Below, in pieces: positions 24,984-33,653 of a stretch of 62,723 nucleotides of DNA. Positions within the stretch are counted from its first letter, which is position 1. Every line of letters begins with the position of its first letter. The translations under genes and the position numbers were made by a program. This stretch comes from Nitrospira sp. (GTDB lineage Bacteria; Nitrospirota; Nitrospiria; Nitrospirales; Nitrospiraceae). The DNA is taken from NCBI GenBank assembly GCA_018242665.1, contig JAFEBL010000049.1, forward strand, positions 1 through 62,723. Reading direction: 5' to 3'. The notes under the pieces were generated by a model. The model was given only the letters and a program-made list of their open reading frames with translations, did not search any database and was not told the origin of the DNA.

Positions 24984-26852
24984 CTATCCCTCATGCGAAG
25001 GAGAGGGTAAGAAGCCTGCCTCTTTCTCCGCACTCACATCTTCATGCATCACCGGCTGCTGACCGCGTTGGCATACCCAAAACAAGAAGAACACTGCTCC
25101 CCAGAACAGCACCATATTGATCGTGACCATCTTGGCCGCAAACCCTAGCGTGGGAGTGAAGGCCCAAGGGGACGTATCCGGCATCAGCTCATTGACGTGC
25201 CAAGCCAATCGTCCCGAGGAACGGATATACCCCATCAATCCCATGACCCACGTAAAGGCCGCAGCCAGTCCAAACAACCCCACCATGCCGCGAACGGAAA
25301 TATAGCCCCATTGCACCGGCCCATGGACGGTTGCGCCGCGCAACATGCGCCGATTCAGCAACAGCCCTAACGTGACCACCAGAAGCGTTGTCAGGGCCTG
25401 GGGCCCCGACAGCGCCACGCGAAGACTGGCCGGCAAATAAAAACCATAGATCGACAACCCGATGATGTGGGCGACCCCGAGGCCGAACAGCGCGCCGAGC
25501 GCGAGATTTCCCGCCCGTACCCAAGAAATCGTCATCGTCCGATTGGCGCGGCGATAATAGATATAGCTCAAGGCCGTGATGCAGATCATCACGTTGACCG
25601 CCCCGTTCTTGGAGGACATCACGCCATAGTTGCCGATCACCGGGTGCTGGGCTCCACCCATGGCCTTGACCTCGGTGCCGGTCATCAGCAATGTATGAGG
25701 AGTTAACCAGATAAACAAACATCCGGTCAGCGCCAGCAGTAGATACTGATAGTAGGGCTGATACCGTTCCCCGCCGCGAATCCGTCCCATGCTTTGCCAG
25801 AGATAGTAGTTCACGCCGAGAAACAACGCGCCGATCAACAACGCCTGCACCACGAACAGCCAGGTCAGCAGGCCGCCCATCATCGTGACGCCCATGCTCT
25901 GGCTATAGGCATACACGGACCGCATCAACCAATATCCGGCAAACGGCATCGGGAGCAGGGCACATACCGTGACAAACAGAAACACGTATCCGACCCAATC
26001 ATAGTACGCACGCTCCTCCTGACTTTTGCCGGAGAAGAATCGATAGCAGGCGTAGGCTAATACGACGGCGCCACCCGACATGATATCCGCCAGAAATCGG
26101 TGGAGGTTCAACGGATTCCAGAGCGCCGACCGCAGCAAGTGCCAGGGGTTTCCCAAGTAACGGCCCTGTCCGTCCACTCCAGATGGGGCCATCATGAATG
26201 CAGACCAGGCATTCGCCAACAGCAGCAATGAGGTGCCGAACACCACCGCAATGACCCCGATGGACAGATGTACCCACTTCGAGCCAGGATCCACCATCCG
26301 GTCCCAACTGTAGTAATACAGGATCGTCAGTGCCGTGGTGCCGACGAACACCAGCGCGTACAGCGGCATCATCCCCTTGAAGGTGCCACCCATGTACTGC
26401 ATGAAACTGGGATAGAGCGTGATGAACATCGTCAGCATGACACTACCGACGACGGCGGTGACGGAGAGGGCCAGCAGGGCGACCTTCAACAGATCCTGAG
26501 CCAAACCGTCGTATCGCAGCGCCATCGCAGGATTCTTTGCCATCAATCCCAGCAATTCCAGCAAGACGCAAAAGATGGGTAACGCCAATACGAACCCGCC
26601 GAAATACGTATGTTGCTGAATGATGAACCACATCAGCAACCGGCTGTCGAGAGAACCCACCTGCGGGTAGTGATTGTCATTCGCCGTAGGCGCCGAAGGG
26701 CCGCTTGGGACGCCGGGGGTGTGAAAATACACGTCGGTAGACGGATCCGCGGCCATCAGCGGCGACGGACTCATCCACACCGTGCCGAGGCTGGCCAGGA
26801 ATCCGCACAGCACCAGCGCAATCACGAACGGAACCGATACACGTTTCGTCAT
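24984..26852 (-). CDS. Second cytochrome bd-like oxidase subunit (paralogue)
   Basis: A 622-residue paralogue of the product at 19546-21462 with the same layout: signal-like N-terminus, short linker, about 14 membrane spans, and matched residues in WFIIQQHTYFGG, NAWSAFMMAPSGVDGQGRYLG, LNLHRFLADI, LTPHTLLMTG and NPWHLLRS. The H256/H259 pair of the first copy is only partly kept here (NPWHLLRS has one His), which may matter for metal binding. It is encoded after a 361-residue membrane protein whose stop overlaps its start by 4 bases. It has no short single-span ORF directly upstream, unlike the first copy. Confidence 0.87.
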   Translation of the reverse strand: MTKRVSVPFVIALVLCGFLASLGTVWMSPSPLMAADPSTDVYFHTPGVPSGPSAPTANDNHYPQVGSLDSRLLMWFIIQQHTYFGGFVLALPIFCVLLELLGLMAKNPAMALRYDGLAQDLLKVALLALSVTAVVGSVMLTMFITLYPSFMQYMGGTFKGMMPLYALVFVGTTALTILYYYSWDRMVDPGSKWVHLSIGVIAVVFGTSLLLLANAWSAFMMAPSGVDGQGRYLGNPWHLLRSALWNPLNLHRFLADIMSGGAVVLAYACYRFFSGKSQEERAYYDWVGYVFLFVTVCALLPMPFAGYWLMRSVYAYSQSMGVTMMGGLLTWLFVVQALLIGALFLGVNYYLWQSMGRIRGGERYQPYYQYLLLALTGCLFIWLTPHTLLMTGTEVKAMGGAQHPVIGNYGVMSSKNGAVNVMICITALSYIYYRRANRTMTISWVRAGNLALGALFGLGVAHIIGLSIYGFYLPASLRVALSGPQALTTLLVVTLGLLLNRRMLRGATVHGPVQWGYISVRGMVGLFGLAAAFTWVMGLMGYIRSSGRLAWHVNELMPDTSPWAFTPTLGFAAKMVTINMVLFWGAVFFLFWVCQRGQQPVMHEDVSAEKEAGFLPSPSHEG

Positions 26853-27934
26853 GACGATACTCTCTGGCTATTCTTTTCAAATCCGGTAGCCGATTCACCC
26901 AGAGCCGCACCGGCGATGGCCTCGCGAGATTTGCCCAAGATGCCCATCACGAACGGACATCGCAGCAACGCGCTCGGCACTCCTCCAGGTTGACGGCTTT
27001 CAATCTCACGCCGATTGCCGAGGTAGTAGCAATAGAGGGCCATCATGCCCCCGACGAGACCGGCTACACCGGCGAAGAGTCCCGTGGAAAGCATGGGCTG
27101 TCGCAGGACATACAGCCCGCTTCCGAACAGCACCAGATAGTAGGTACCCGCGAAGGCCAATCCCGGCCACCACCAGAACTTGAGGAGTTCACTCCATTGA
27201 GAGGCGGCCAACCGGGATATCCACGCTCCCTGCTCTGCCTGCCCAGCGAAAAAGGCCAGGAGACCGACCGTCCCAGCCGCCAGCGTCACCACACCCGCTT
27301 GACTAAATACCGCGAGATCACCGTCGACAAGCACGGCCGCCAGCGCCGACAGGCTCCCGCATCCCACAATGCCGGCCACCACCCACGTGACAAGCGATGG
27401 GTCAGCGCGTCGCAGCAGAGCCCACAACGCCGCGCCATCCGGAAAGGTCACGAACGGCCGGCCACTGGCCTCAAGCCACCGCACATAGCCGATCTCGAAT
27501 GCATCGCGTGCGACGGCGGAGCTGGGAATGATCAAGGCCATCATGGCCGGGCCATCGGGATGTTTGAGATAGTCGTATCCCACCAGCCATAACAACGCCA
27601 GCACCAACAAGGACAGCTGCACGCCATAGACAAACCCGATCCAAGCGACAATCCAGCCGATCCGCCGCGCACCATCCACGGCCACCAACATGGCAAACGG
27701 CACTCCTCGCCCGATGCGATAGGCACACAAGGCCGTCGCGATCGACACCAGGCCACACAGCAACAACAGGGTGAGGGGATCGGCGAGAGAAAAGCCGTGC
27801 TTCGCGGCGCGGTAGACCGCAAAGGCCACCAAGCCGGGCACGAACATCACAAGGCGTTTCCGCTTGCGAACCGAGTCTTCCGTCACGGCGAGCGTCAGAC
27901 TTGGAAGCACCCGTAGAGCCAATCGATGCAGCAT
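26849..27934 (-). CDS. Polytopic membrane protein, unknown function
   Basis: A 361-residue protein with about eight or nine membrane spans and an Arg-rich N-terminus (KRKRLV). The sequence contains no heme motif (no CxxCH, only scattered His), so it is not a cytochrome by motif. Two central spans carry LLVLALLWLVGYDYL and GIVGCGSLSALAAVLV. The tail is hydrophilic. It overlaps the second oxidase by 4 bases, which strongly suggests the two products act together, perhaps as the missing second membrane subunit (CydB-like position). Its sequence does not match CydB that I can see. Confidence 0.7.
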   Translation of the reverse strand: MLHRLALRVLPSLTLAVTEDSVRKRKRLVMFVPGLVAFAVYRAAKHGFSLADPLTLLLLCGLVSIATALCAYRIGRGVPFAMLVAVDGARRIGWIVAWIGFVYGVQLSLLVLALLWLVGYDYLKHPDGPAMMALIIPSSAVARDAFEIGYVRWLEASGRPFVTFPDGAALWALLRRADPSLVTWVVAGIVGCGSLSALAAVLVDGDLAVFSQAGVVTLAAGTVGLLAFFAGQAEQGAWISRLAASQWSELLKFWWWPGLAFAGTYYLVLFGSGLYVLRQPMLSTGLFAGVAGLVGGMMALYCYYLGNRREIESRQPGGVPSALLRCPFVMGILGKSREAIAGAALGESATGFEKNSQRVSS

Positions 27935-28000
27935 GATCTATCGGCAAGATGCGGTGAAGGGGGCATACCAGCCCTCACCGTCTCCTGCGGTCCTCGCATT

Positions 28001-28495
28001 CTAGTGTTTCTGGGCGGCCATGCCGAAGTATCGCGCCTTCACTTCTTCCATCAGCGCGACCGTGACGACAGACACGCCACGATCCACGGCCGTCCGCTCC
28101 AATTCGACTCGTGCCATGGCGCGAACGGGCGCCGGCACATTGGCCAACCGCTGCTCGGCGTCGGGATCCCAAGCCACGACATCGCCGGTTTGCGCTTGGT
28201 CGATCAGATCGTAGGTGATCACACGCTGCCGCCTGGTCTTGGCAAATCCCTCTACTAGCTCACGCAAGGCAGGCGCCGCATAGGGCTGCACACGATCTAG
28301 GCGATGCGTCGCGTCATCCGACCACATCAACCGATCGACGAGCCCGTCACTCTGTCCGGCAGGCACATCAATACCGACCATCCAGCGACAAGGCCGGCAT
28401 TCCGTCCTGACAAACCAGGTCGGCTGACCATCCGCCGAGAGGCGCTCTTCCACCCCCTCAGTATGCATCCACCCTCCGCACCCGCACACCAGCAT
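28001..28495 (-). CDS. Small protein with PCP_red-type C-terminal domain
   Basis: A 164-residue protein. The N-terminus has CGCGGW and, further on, CRPC (about residues 34-37), so it may bind metal through cysteines. The last 50 residues match the PCP_red domain found at the C-terminus of dark protochlorophyllide reductase subunits and small Nitrospirota proteins: WDPDAEQRL, VPAPVRAMARVELERTA, GVSVVTVALMEEVKARY. No signal peptide. It lies between DUF420 and the 361-residue membrane protein, so probably an accessory of the second oxidase cluster. Confidence 0.7.
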   Translation of the reverse strand: MLVCGCGGWMHTEGVEERLSADGQPTWFVRTECRPCRWMVGIDVPAGQSDGLVDRLMWSDDATHRLDRVQPYAAPALRELVEGFAKTRRQRVITYDLIDQAQTGDVVAWDPDAEQRLANVPAPVRAMARVELERTAVDRGVSVVTVALMEEVKARYFGMAAQKH

Positions 28496-28527
28496 AATCG
28501 CAACACGCTCCCCTGCTAGTTTCGCGC

Positions 28528-29244
28528 CTACCCGATTTTTCCTGGATAGAGGATATACAACATGGCGTAGGTGAAGGTTCCCGTGAGAAACAAAATACAG
28601 TAGACGATCATGGTGAAGCGGCCCAGCGCGCGATGTCGCTGACCGCCATCCGGCCAGATACGCTGAATGCCCATTTCAACCGCAAACACGATGGCCACGA
28701 GGACGAGAAACCCGATGTAGACCTCCAGTTTACGCATGGAAAACCCGGCTGACATCACTCGCGTCCCGAAAAGAACGGCCACCACCGCCAGGAGAGCCCC
28801 GAAGATCAACCCGACCTTCTTCCACGAGGTCTGCAACAGCGACTCCCGCAGCACACGAGTGTTGCCGGTGAATTGCTGAGATCGAAACCCCAGCACAATC
28901 ATGTAGACCGCCATGACAAGGCCAATAATGACGAGAATGATATGCACCGTCAGCACAGGGATAAACACATAGTCGTACAAGGCTTGCGATCCGCCGAAGC
29001 CTTCCTTCCCTTCAAACGCCAACACGCCCAATTGTCGAAAGAGATAATAGGCGGTGAAAAACCCCACCATCGTGATCATCCCACCGAGCATCAACCAGTG
29101 ATGCTGGTGGCCGCGATGCTGTTTGCCTTGCACCCACCCAAGAATGAACAGGGCGGTGAACAGGGTCGCCATCAACTGGCTGAGATCCGCCCCCATGGTG
29201 GCATGGGTCCCGAAGAACCCCGGCTGTCGAAGGAAATCAAACAT
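28528..29244 (-). CDS. DUF420-type membrane protein (CtaM/YozB-like)
   Basis: A 238-residue protein with about six membrane spans. The spaced histidines in GTHATMGADL, GHQHHWLML and VLTVHIILV follow the DUF420 pattern, in which the histidines are thought to bind heme or copper; members assist cytochrome oxidase assembly. The position upstream of the second bd-like oxidase fits such an assembly role. It starts 8 bases after the O-methyltransferase stop. Confidence 0.72.
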   Translation of the reverse strand: MFDFLRQPGFFGTHATMGADLSQLMATLFTALFILGWVQGKQHRGHQHHWLMLGGMITMVGFFTAYYLFRQLGVLAFEGKEGFGGSQALYDYVFIPVLTVHIILVIIGLVMAVYMIVLGFRSQQFTGNTRVLRESLLQTSWKKVGLIFGALLAVVAVLFGTRVMSAGFSMRKLEVYIGFLVLVAIVFAVEMGIQRIWPDGGQRHRALGRFTMIVYCILFLTGTFTYAMLYILYPGKIG

Positions 29245-29252
29245 CGTGCACT

Positions 29253-30242
29253 TTAACCGGCACTCGGCCTGACACCTTGCACCACGGCTGTCCGCTCAAG
29301 CTCCTCGATCGACACATATCCCCCGTCGTGCATCCACTGCATGGCCTCGGTGGTCCGATAGCAGGCGCCTTGTTCTGTATTGACGAGAATATGGACGGCA
29401 AAGGCAGCGGTCCAGGCCGGGCTCGTGCCAGACGCATCGAGGAACCGGTCCTTGATGATCAAGCGTCCACCGGGATTGAGGTGGCTATGAATTTTTTTCA
29501 CCAGCGCGGCATTGGTCGCAAGATCCTGATAGTGGAGAATGTCCGACATCAGCACCACATCATAAGACCCGCCAAGCGCATCGCGATTAAAGTCACCGGA
29601 CTTCAGGGCGATTCTCCCCTCAAGTCCTGCGTCCTTAACCGTCCGCTCAGTCAGAGGGAGCGTGGTGGCGAGATCGAAGACCGTCGCGGAGAGACTCGGA
29701 TAGACCTGGCAAAAGGCGATGGCATTGGTGCCCGCGCCCCCACCGAGATCCAGCATGGTCTTCGCCTGCCCCAACGCGAGGCGCTTCGCCAGATCCGGCC
29801 CGCTTTGTTGGCCGATCCGATGCAAGACAGACAGGACATTTGCCCCGAGTGCCGGATCTGTCTCAAATACATGCTGGGTCACAGGTGACCGGCCGGTCTT
29901 GATGGCTTCTTCCAACTTGCCCCAGTTCCCCCATTCGGCATCATGAAGCAGGAGCAAATGACCGACATATTGCGGCCCATGCTTGACGAGATGGGTCGTG
30001 GCTACCGACGTATTGGCATACAGGGCTCCGGTTTTCGTCAGCAGTCGGATGGCCACCAACGCATTGAGGAGCAACTCAAGCGCACGAGGATCCGCATCGA
30101 GTTTTTGCGCAGCGTCTGCAGCAGAACGACCATGACCGTCCAGTACGGAAAACACATCTAACTTCACGGCAGTCAAAAGAATTTTCGTCTCCCAGTAGTA
30201 GCCCAACTGGAAGACTTCGGCGAGAGACAATTCGCGAGGCAC
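29253..30242 (-). CDS. SAM-dependent O-methyltransferase (hydroxyneurosporene/AcnR type)
   Basis: A 329-residue class I methyltransferase: helical dimerisation domain (SLAEVFQLGYYWETKILL, 5-95), then the Rossmann core with motif I MLDLGGGAGTNAI (near 163-175), the acidic motif II ATVFDLA, GDFNRD and the substrate-side motif DILHYQD. It resembles the plant-type/hydroxyneurosporene methyltransferases that act on small aromatic or isoprenoid hydroxyl groups. As the first gene of a nine-gene unit with a bd-like oxidase, the substrate could be a quinone-like compound; that is inference. No clear promoter was seen upstream. Confidence 0.82.
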   Translation of the reverse strand: MPRELSLAEVFQLGYYWETKILLTAVKLDVFSVLDGHGRSAADAAQKLDADPRALELLLNALVAIRLLTKTGALYANTSVATTHLVKHGPQYVGHLLLLHDAEWGNWGKLEEAIKTGRSPVTQHVFETDPALGANVLSVLHRIGQQSGPDLAKRLALGQAKTMLDLGGGAGTNAIAFCQVYPSLSATVFDLATTLPLTERTVKDAGLEGRIALKSGDFNRDALGGSYDVVLMSDILHYQDLATNAALVKKIHSHLNPGGRLIIKDRFLDASGTSPAWTAAFAVHILVNTEQGACYRTTEAMQWMHDGGYVSIEELERTAVVQGVRPSAG

Positions 30243-30524
30243 AGACCCCCCACTTAGAAAGTGCAGCGTGAAATTTGGTCATCTTACCCAGTTCAGAAAG
30301 GGAAACGCAAGGCGAGTGGCGGGCGGGGACAACTCACAACATCGAGTGATCATGCGGGTTCTCCGTCGCAAGGAGACCCGAGAAGAATATGGAGCAGTGC
30401 TGGTCTGCTTGAAGCCGATTGCGAACGATTGGAAGAGACGGAGCAAACAAAAAGGGCAGTGGCTCGATGCGAACCACTGCCCTTCTCGAAGCAGGATGCC
30501 TGCCTCAGACTCGATAAAACACGA
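30243..30524. other. 282-base intergenic region with a terminator
   Basis: Holds the terminator for the next gene and no ORF I could support. The promoter of the O-methyltransferase operon must lie in this stretch (minus strand), but no clear -35/-10 pair stands out. Confidence 0.5.
30445..30484 (-). terminator. Rho-independent terminator of the cupredoxin gene
   Basis: 11-bp perfect arms (30452-30462 and 30474-30484) around an 11-base loop, followed on the minus strand by TTTTTGTTTG. Confidence 0.88.
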
Positions 30525-31322
30525 CTACTTGATTTCGGCCTTCAAGTTCGCCGTTCCGCCCTCGGCCACTTCAATCTCAAACTCGTTGAGCTTGCCCTTG
30601 CCGACGAACGGGTGCCAAACCACCACCTTGTGCTTACCGGCAGGCACGCCAGGGATCTCGAATGAGCCGTCATCCTTCACCACTGCGTGGTACGGATTCC
30701 ACACCGGGAGGAAGAATGACTGCATGAACTCGTGCTGGTCGCACTGCAGACGATAGTAGCCAGCCTTTTCGGCGCCGCCACGGAACGTCACCGGCTTCTC
30801 CAACTTGTCACCCTTCTTGGCCAGACCGATGTTGAAACCGGTCGCCGAGGTGGAGCCCTTCACCGTGAAGCTGTGCGGGTTGTGCAACACGCCCGCGGTG
30901 GACTTGGGATCATCAGGATCGGCATCCTTGTTCTCGGCACGGAAATTCTTGTTGTTCACCACGACGCCGCTGAACGGCAAGAATTCGCAGAATTCCGCCA
31001 CGACATCCGTACCCTTGAACCCATCCTGAAAAGCCTGATCTTCGATGTCGACCACGGCCACCACCGCACCCTTCAAGCCACCATCCTTGCCCACTTCGAT
31101 GGTCTTGAAGAACCGCTTATCGCCATCCATAAGGCTCTTGTTCGGATTCTTCGGGCAAAACTTCGGGTTCGGGAACTTCGCGAAGGAAAATTCCTTCTGC
31201 TCGGCCTTCCCAGGATAGGTCACTTTCCCGGCGATCGTGCCTCCGGCAAATGAGGTGAGGGGCGCAGCCAAAAATGCTGCGGCCGCAACGCCGAACACTA
31301 CTTTCATCGCACCCTTCTTCAT
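30525..31322 (-). CDS. Secreted type-1-copper motif protein with carboxypeptidase-regulatory-like domain (copy A)
   Basis: A 265-residue exported protein: signal peptide (ending SFAGG), a beta-rich first half with FPNPKFCPKNP, then a cupredoxin-like copper pattern, HNPH (147-150) and CDQHEFM (C194, H197, M200; C-x2-H-x2-M), followed by a CarboxypepD_reg-like tail domain (DGSFEIPGVPAGKHKVVVWHP). It is paralogous to the two larger copies at 33607 and 34569 but shorter. The ATG has AAGGAGG 7 bases upstream; the promoter lies at 31478-31507. Likely a periplasmic electron carrier or copper protein; redox partner unknown. Confidence 0.82.
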   Translation of the reverse strand: MKKGAMKVVFGVAAAAFLAAPLTSFAGGTIAGKVTYPGKAEQKEFSFAKFPNPKFCPKNPNKSLMDGDKRFFKTIEVGKDGGLKGAVVAVVDIEDQAFQDGFKGTDVVAEFCEFLPFSGVVVNNKNFRAENKDADPDDPKSTAGVLHNPHSFTVKGSTSATGFNIGLAKKGDKLEKPVTFRGGAEKAGYYRLQCDQHEFMQSFFLPVWNPYHAVVKDDGSFEIPGVPAGKHKVVVWHPFVGKGKLNEFEIEVAEGGTANLKAEIK

Positions 31323-31372
31323 GTCACTGCCTCCTTAGTAATGAACATTAACCGAAACCGAACACTTACCTC

Positions 31373-31401
31373 GTCACCACGCGATCACAAGGGCTGGTGA
31401 C
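31373..31401 (-). other. Leader hairpin upstream of cupredoxin copy A
   Basis: 7-bp arms (31373-31379 and 31395-31401) in the roughly 150-base leader of the cupredoxin transcript. No T-run follows, so it is not a terminator; it might stabilise the mRNA. Confidence 0.3.
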
Positions 31402-31477
31402 CCTGCCCCTTGTTGTGTCAGTCATCGAACTTGGCGTGGCTTTCCCTTGGCCACGACCCGGCCCCCATAAATATTTC

Positions 31478-31507
31478 TCTATACTGGAATCCGCCTTACA
31501 CTGTCAA
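31478..31507 (-). promoter_or_regulatory. Strong sigma-70 promoter of cupredoxin copy A
   Basis: Minus strand: TTGACA (31502-31507), 18-base spacer, TATAGA (31478-31483). The implied start near 31471 gives a leader of about 150 bases. Confidence 0.65.
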
Positions 31508-31539
31508 CTTCAAATCCGGCCACCCACATCTGGGGGCAA

Positions 31540-32937
31540 CTAGGATTTCGCATGATTGGCCATTGGCTTCGTACGCCCCATAATTCTGACGATCGCTCCG
31601 CCGACCGTGGCTCGCACCGCATCATCTTCGTCATGCAACGCGGCTTTCAACATGGGCAAGACCTCGGCCCCTCCGATTTGCCCGAGCGCTCGCGCCGCGG
31701 CAATGCGCGGACGTGGAATCGGATCTTTCAGTAACCCGCCGAGAAATTCCACCGCCGCTCTGGTATTGGCGCCGTGAGCCCGTCCCACAGCCTTCCCGGC
31801 AGCCGACCGCGTCCCCGGATCGTTATTCTGTGCAAGCTCGTAGAGTTCTTCAACAATGGTTTCGAAGGGCTCATCCACTCGCAAGAGCGCCGATACTACC
31901 GCGGCCTTCACAACAGGATTGCGATCGGCCAGGGCCTTTCTCAACGCCACCAATGAATCCTTCACCCCCAGTTCGCCCAAACTAATGGCTGCCGAGGTCT
32001 TGACGGCGGGAATCTTGTCCTCGAGGGCTTGTTCTAGGGCCGGAATTCCTTGCACCTTACCAAGGTCCCCCAAGGCTGACGCCGCAGCTCCCCGCACTGA
32101 AGGCTGCGTGTTCGTCATGGCCTCGAGAAGAATGGGCAGGCCCCTCGCATCCTTCAATTCCCCCACCATCCGCAGCGCCGTAGCCCGCTCCTCCGGATTG
32201 GGCGCCGAGGCCGCCTTCTGGACGACGTCCCACATTGCGGTTTGGCCGCTATGATAGAGGGCTCCGGCCGCAGCCAACCGTACCGCCGGCTGCTCGTCCT
32301 TCAGCGCCTTCTCCAGAAGCGGAACCACGGAGCGGTCCCCGCTTTTCCCCAATGCCTTGAGCACTGTGGCCTTCACCAGGCCGGCCTGATCCTCCAGCGC
32401 ATTTCGCAATCTCGGCGACTTCCGTCCGGCATCGAGTTTACCCAGTGCCTCCGCCGCCAAGGCGCGCACCAAGCCGGACCCATCGCTCAACCCGTCCTCC
32501 AACGCGGGAACGGTATCCGGAGAGTCCACATCTTTCAACGCCGTGTACGCCGCCCCGCGCATCTGCTCGCGCATATCCTTCAGCAGCACGTAGACAAAGC
32601 CGAGCGCCACCTCTCGCAACAGCGGCCGATCCTCTTGCTTTCCGTCCTGTTCAAGCCGCTCATATTCGACCAAGGCATCCTTCGGCTTTCCGAGATAGAT
32701 CAATGATCGGACCTTCACACGTCGAAGCTCGGGTTGAGGGCCCTTCTCCTTGGTGACTTGTTCGATGAGGTCCAGCACTTCCTGATACTGCTTCTTGTCA
32801 AACGCCGTCTGCACATCCTTCGCCGAACTCGCGACAGATGTCTCCGCCCAGCCCCCTACCAGCGACAGAGACAAGAGTGTGAGGGCCAGGCAACGCCCGC
32901 GGCCTGCTTCCCAATGATGTTCCCGATGCCGTCCCAT
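31540..32937 (-). CDS. Secreted HEAT-repeat protein
   Basis: A 465-residue protein: an N-terminal export signal (LALTLLSLSLVGG), then a TPR-like region (KQYQEVLDLIEQ, GKPKDALVEYE), then about ten HEAT/PBS-type repeats of about 30 residues recurring as PALEDGLSDGS, VVPLLEKALKD, GIPALEQALED and VLPMLKAALHD. These superhelical repeats bind other proteins. The first ATG at 32937 has a GGGAAGGGATT ribosome site. It sits between the LolA-like gene and cupredoxin copy A on the same strand and may be a scaffold for the copper proteins. Confidence 0.85.
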   Translation of the reverse strand: MGRHREHHWEAGRGRCLALTLLSLSLVGGWAETSVASSAKDVQTAFDKKQYQEVLDLIEQVTKEKGPQPELRRVKVRSLIYLGKPKDALVEYERLEQDGKQEDRPLLREVALGFVYVLLKDMREQMRGAAYTALKDVDSPDTVPALEDGLSDGSGLVRALAAEALGKLDAGRKSPRLRNALEDQAGLVKATVLKALGKSGDRSVVPLLEKALKDEQPAVRLAAAGALYHSGQTAMWDVVQKAASAPNPEERATALRMVGELKDARGLPILLEAMTNTQPSVRGAAASALGDLGKVQGIPALEQALEDKIPAVKTSAAISLGELGVKDSLVALRKALADRNPVVKAAVVSALLRVDEPFETIVEELYELAQNNDPGTRSAAGKAVGRAHGANTRAAVEFLGGLLKDPIPRPRIAAARALGQIGGAEVLPMLKAALHDEDDAVRATVGGAIVRIMGRTKPMANHAKS

Positions 32938-32960
32938 GCAATCCCTTCCTGATCGTCCCC

Positions 32961-33653
32961 TTACCCGCGTTCACGCGGTGACGATGGCGGAACCCAACGT
33001 TGGTACCCAGTTGGCACCTCAAAATAATAGTCCGGCTGAGGAGAGAACCGGATCCGCACGTACTCGATGGACCAATCGCGATCCTGGCTCACCAGCTTCA
33101 ACACCAGTTTCGTTTCCACATCCACCCACTCATAAAACCGTTCGTTCCGGCCATTGTAATCCACCAAGACTTCGTACAGTTGGGAAGGACGTCCGATGGT
33201 GATGGCATCACCCACCAGAGTCCGACTCTTCTCGCCAGGAAGGCTAGGCTGAATCGGGAGGATTTCCTCAGGCTTGACGGGAACCGGAAGAATTTGTCGG
33301 CGCTGGGCCACCACAAACCACGATTCGCGTTGATCTAGTCGGATAATTTCTATACTGGAGTAGCCGAGCTCCGTCTTGACCGCATACTTGTACTCCAACC
33401 GGATACGGTCATGTTTGGCAAACACCTGCGCCTCGAATCGGCGCCCTTCCACCCGTTTGACGAGTGAGGCGGAAAACTCGATCGGCCCAGGAGTCGGAGC
33501 GGCGGAGGCCCCCTCGTAAACCCACGAAACCGACAAGACGGGAAGACAGAGACTCATGGCCCACCAGCCCGCGACGGCCCAGTGCCGCAGGCGGTCCCAG
33601 ATTCGCCTAGTGTTGATGCTCCACCAACGGCTCAATTTCCACGGGATGTCCAA
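32961..33653 (-). CDS. LolA/DUF4412-like exported protein
   Basis: Up to 230 residues. After a signal region (RLRHWAVAGWWAMSL, ending GASAA) the mature part is a beta-sheet fold like outer-membrane lipoprotein-sorting or DUF4412 proteins: FSASLVKRVEGRRFEAQVFAKH, SIEIIRLDQRESWFV, ETKLVLKLVS, YFEVPTGYQRW. The frame overlaps the upstream cupredoxin gene by 47 bases, so the true start is uncertain: the upstream TTG gives 33653, an internal TTG lies at 33635, and the first ATG is at 33557 but leaves a signal peptide without positive charges. A role in lipid or lipoprotein handling is inferred from the fold. Confidence 0.7.
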   Translation of the reverse strand: MDIPWKLSRWWSINTRRIWDRLRHWAVAGWWAMSLCLPVLSVSWVYEGASAAPTPGPIEFSASLVKRVEGRRFEAQVFAKHDRIRLEYKYAVKTELGYSSIEIIRLDQRESWFVVAQRRQILPVPVKPEEILPIQPSLPGEKSRTLVGDAITIGRPSQLYEVLVDYNGRNERFYEWVDVETKLVLKLVSQDRDWSIEYVRIRFSPQPDYYFEVPTGYQRWVPPSSPRERG

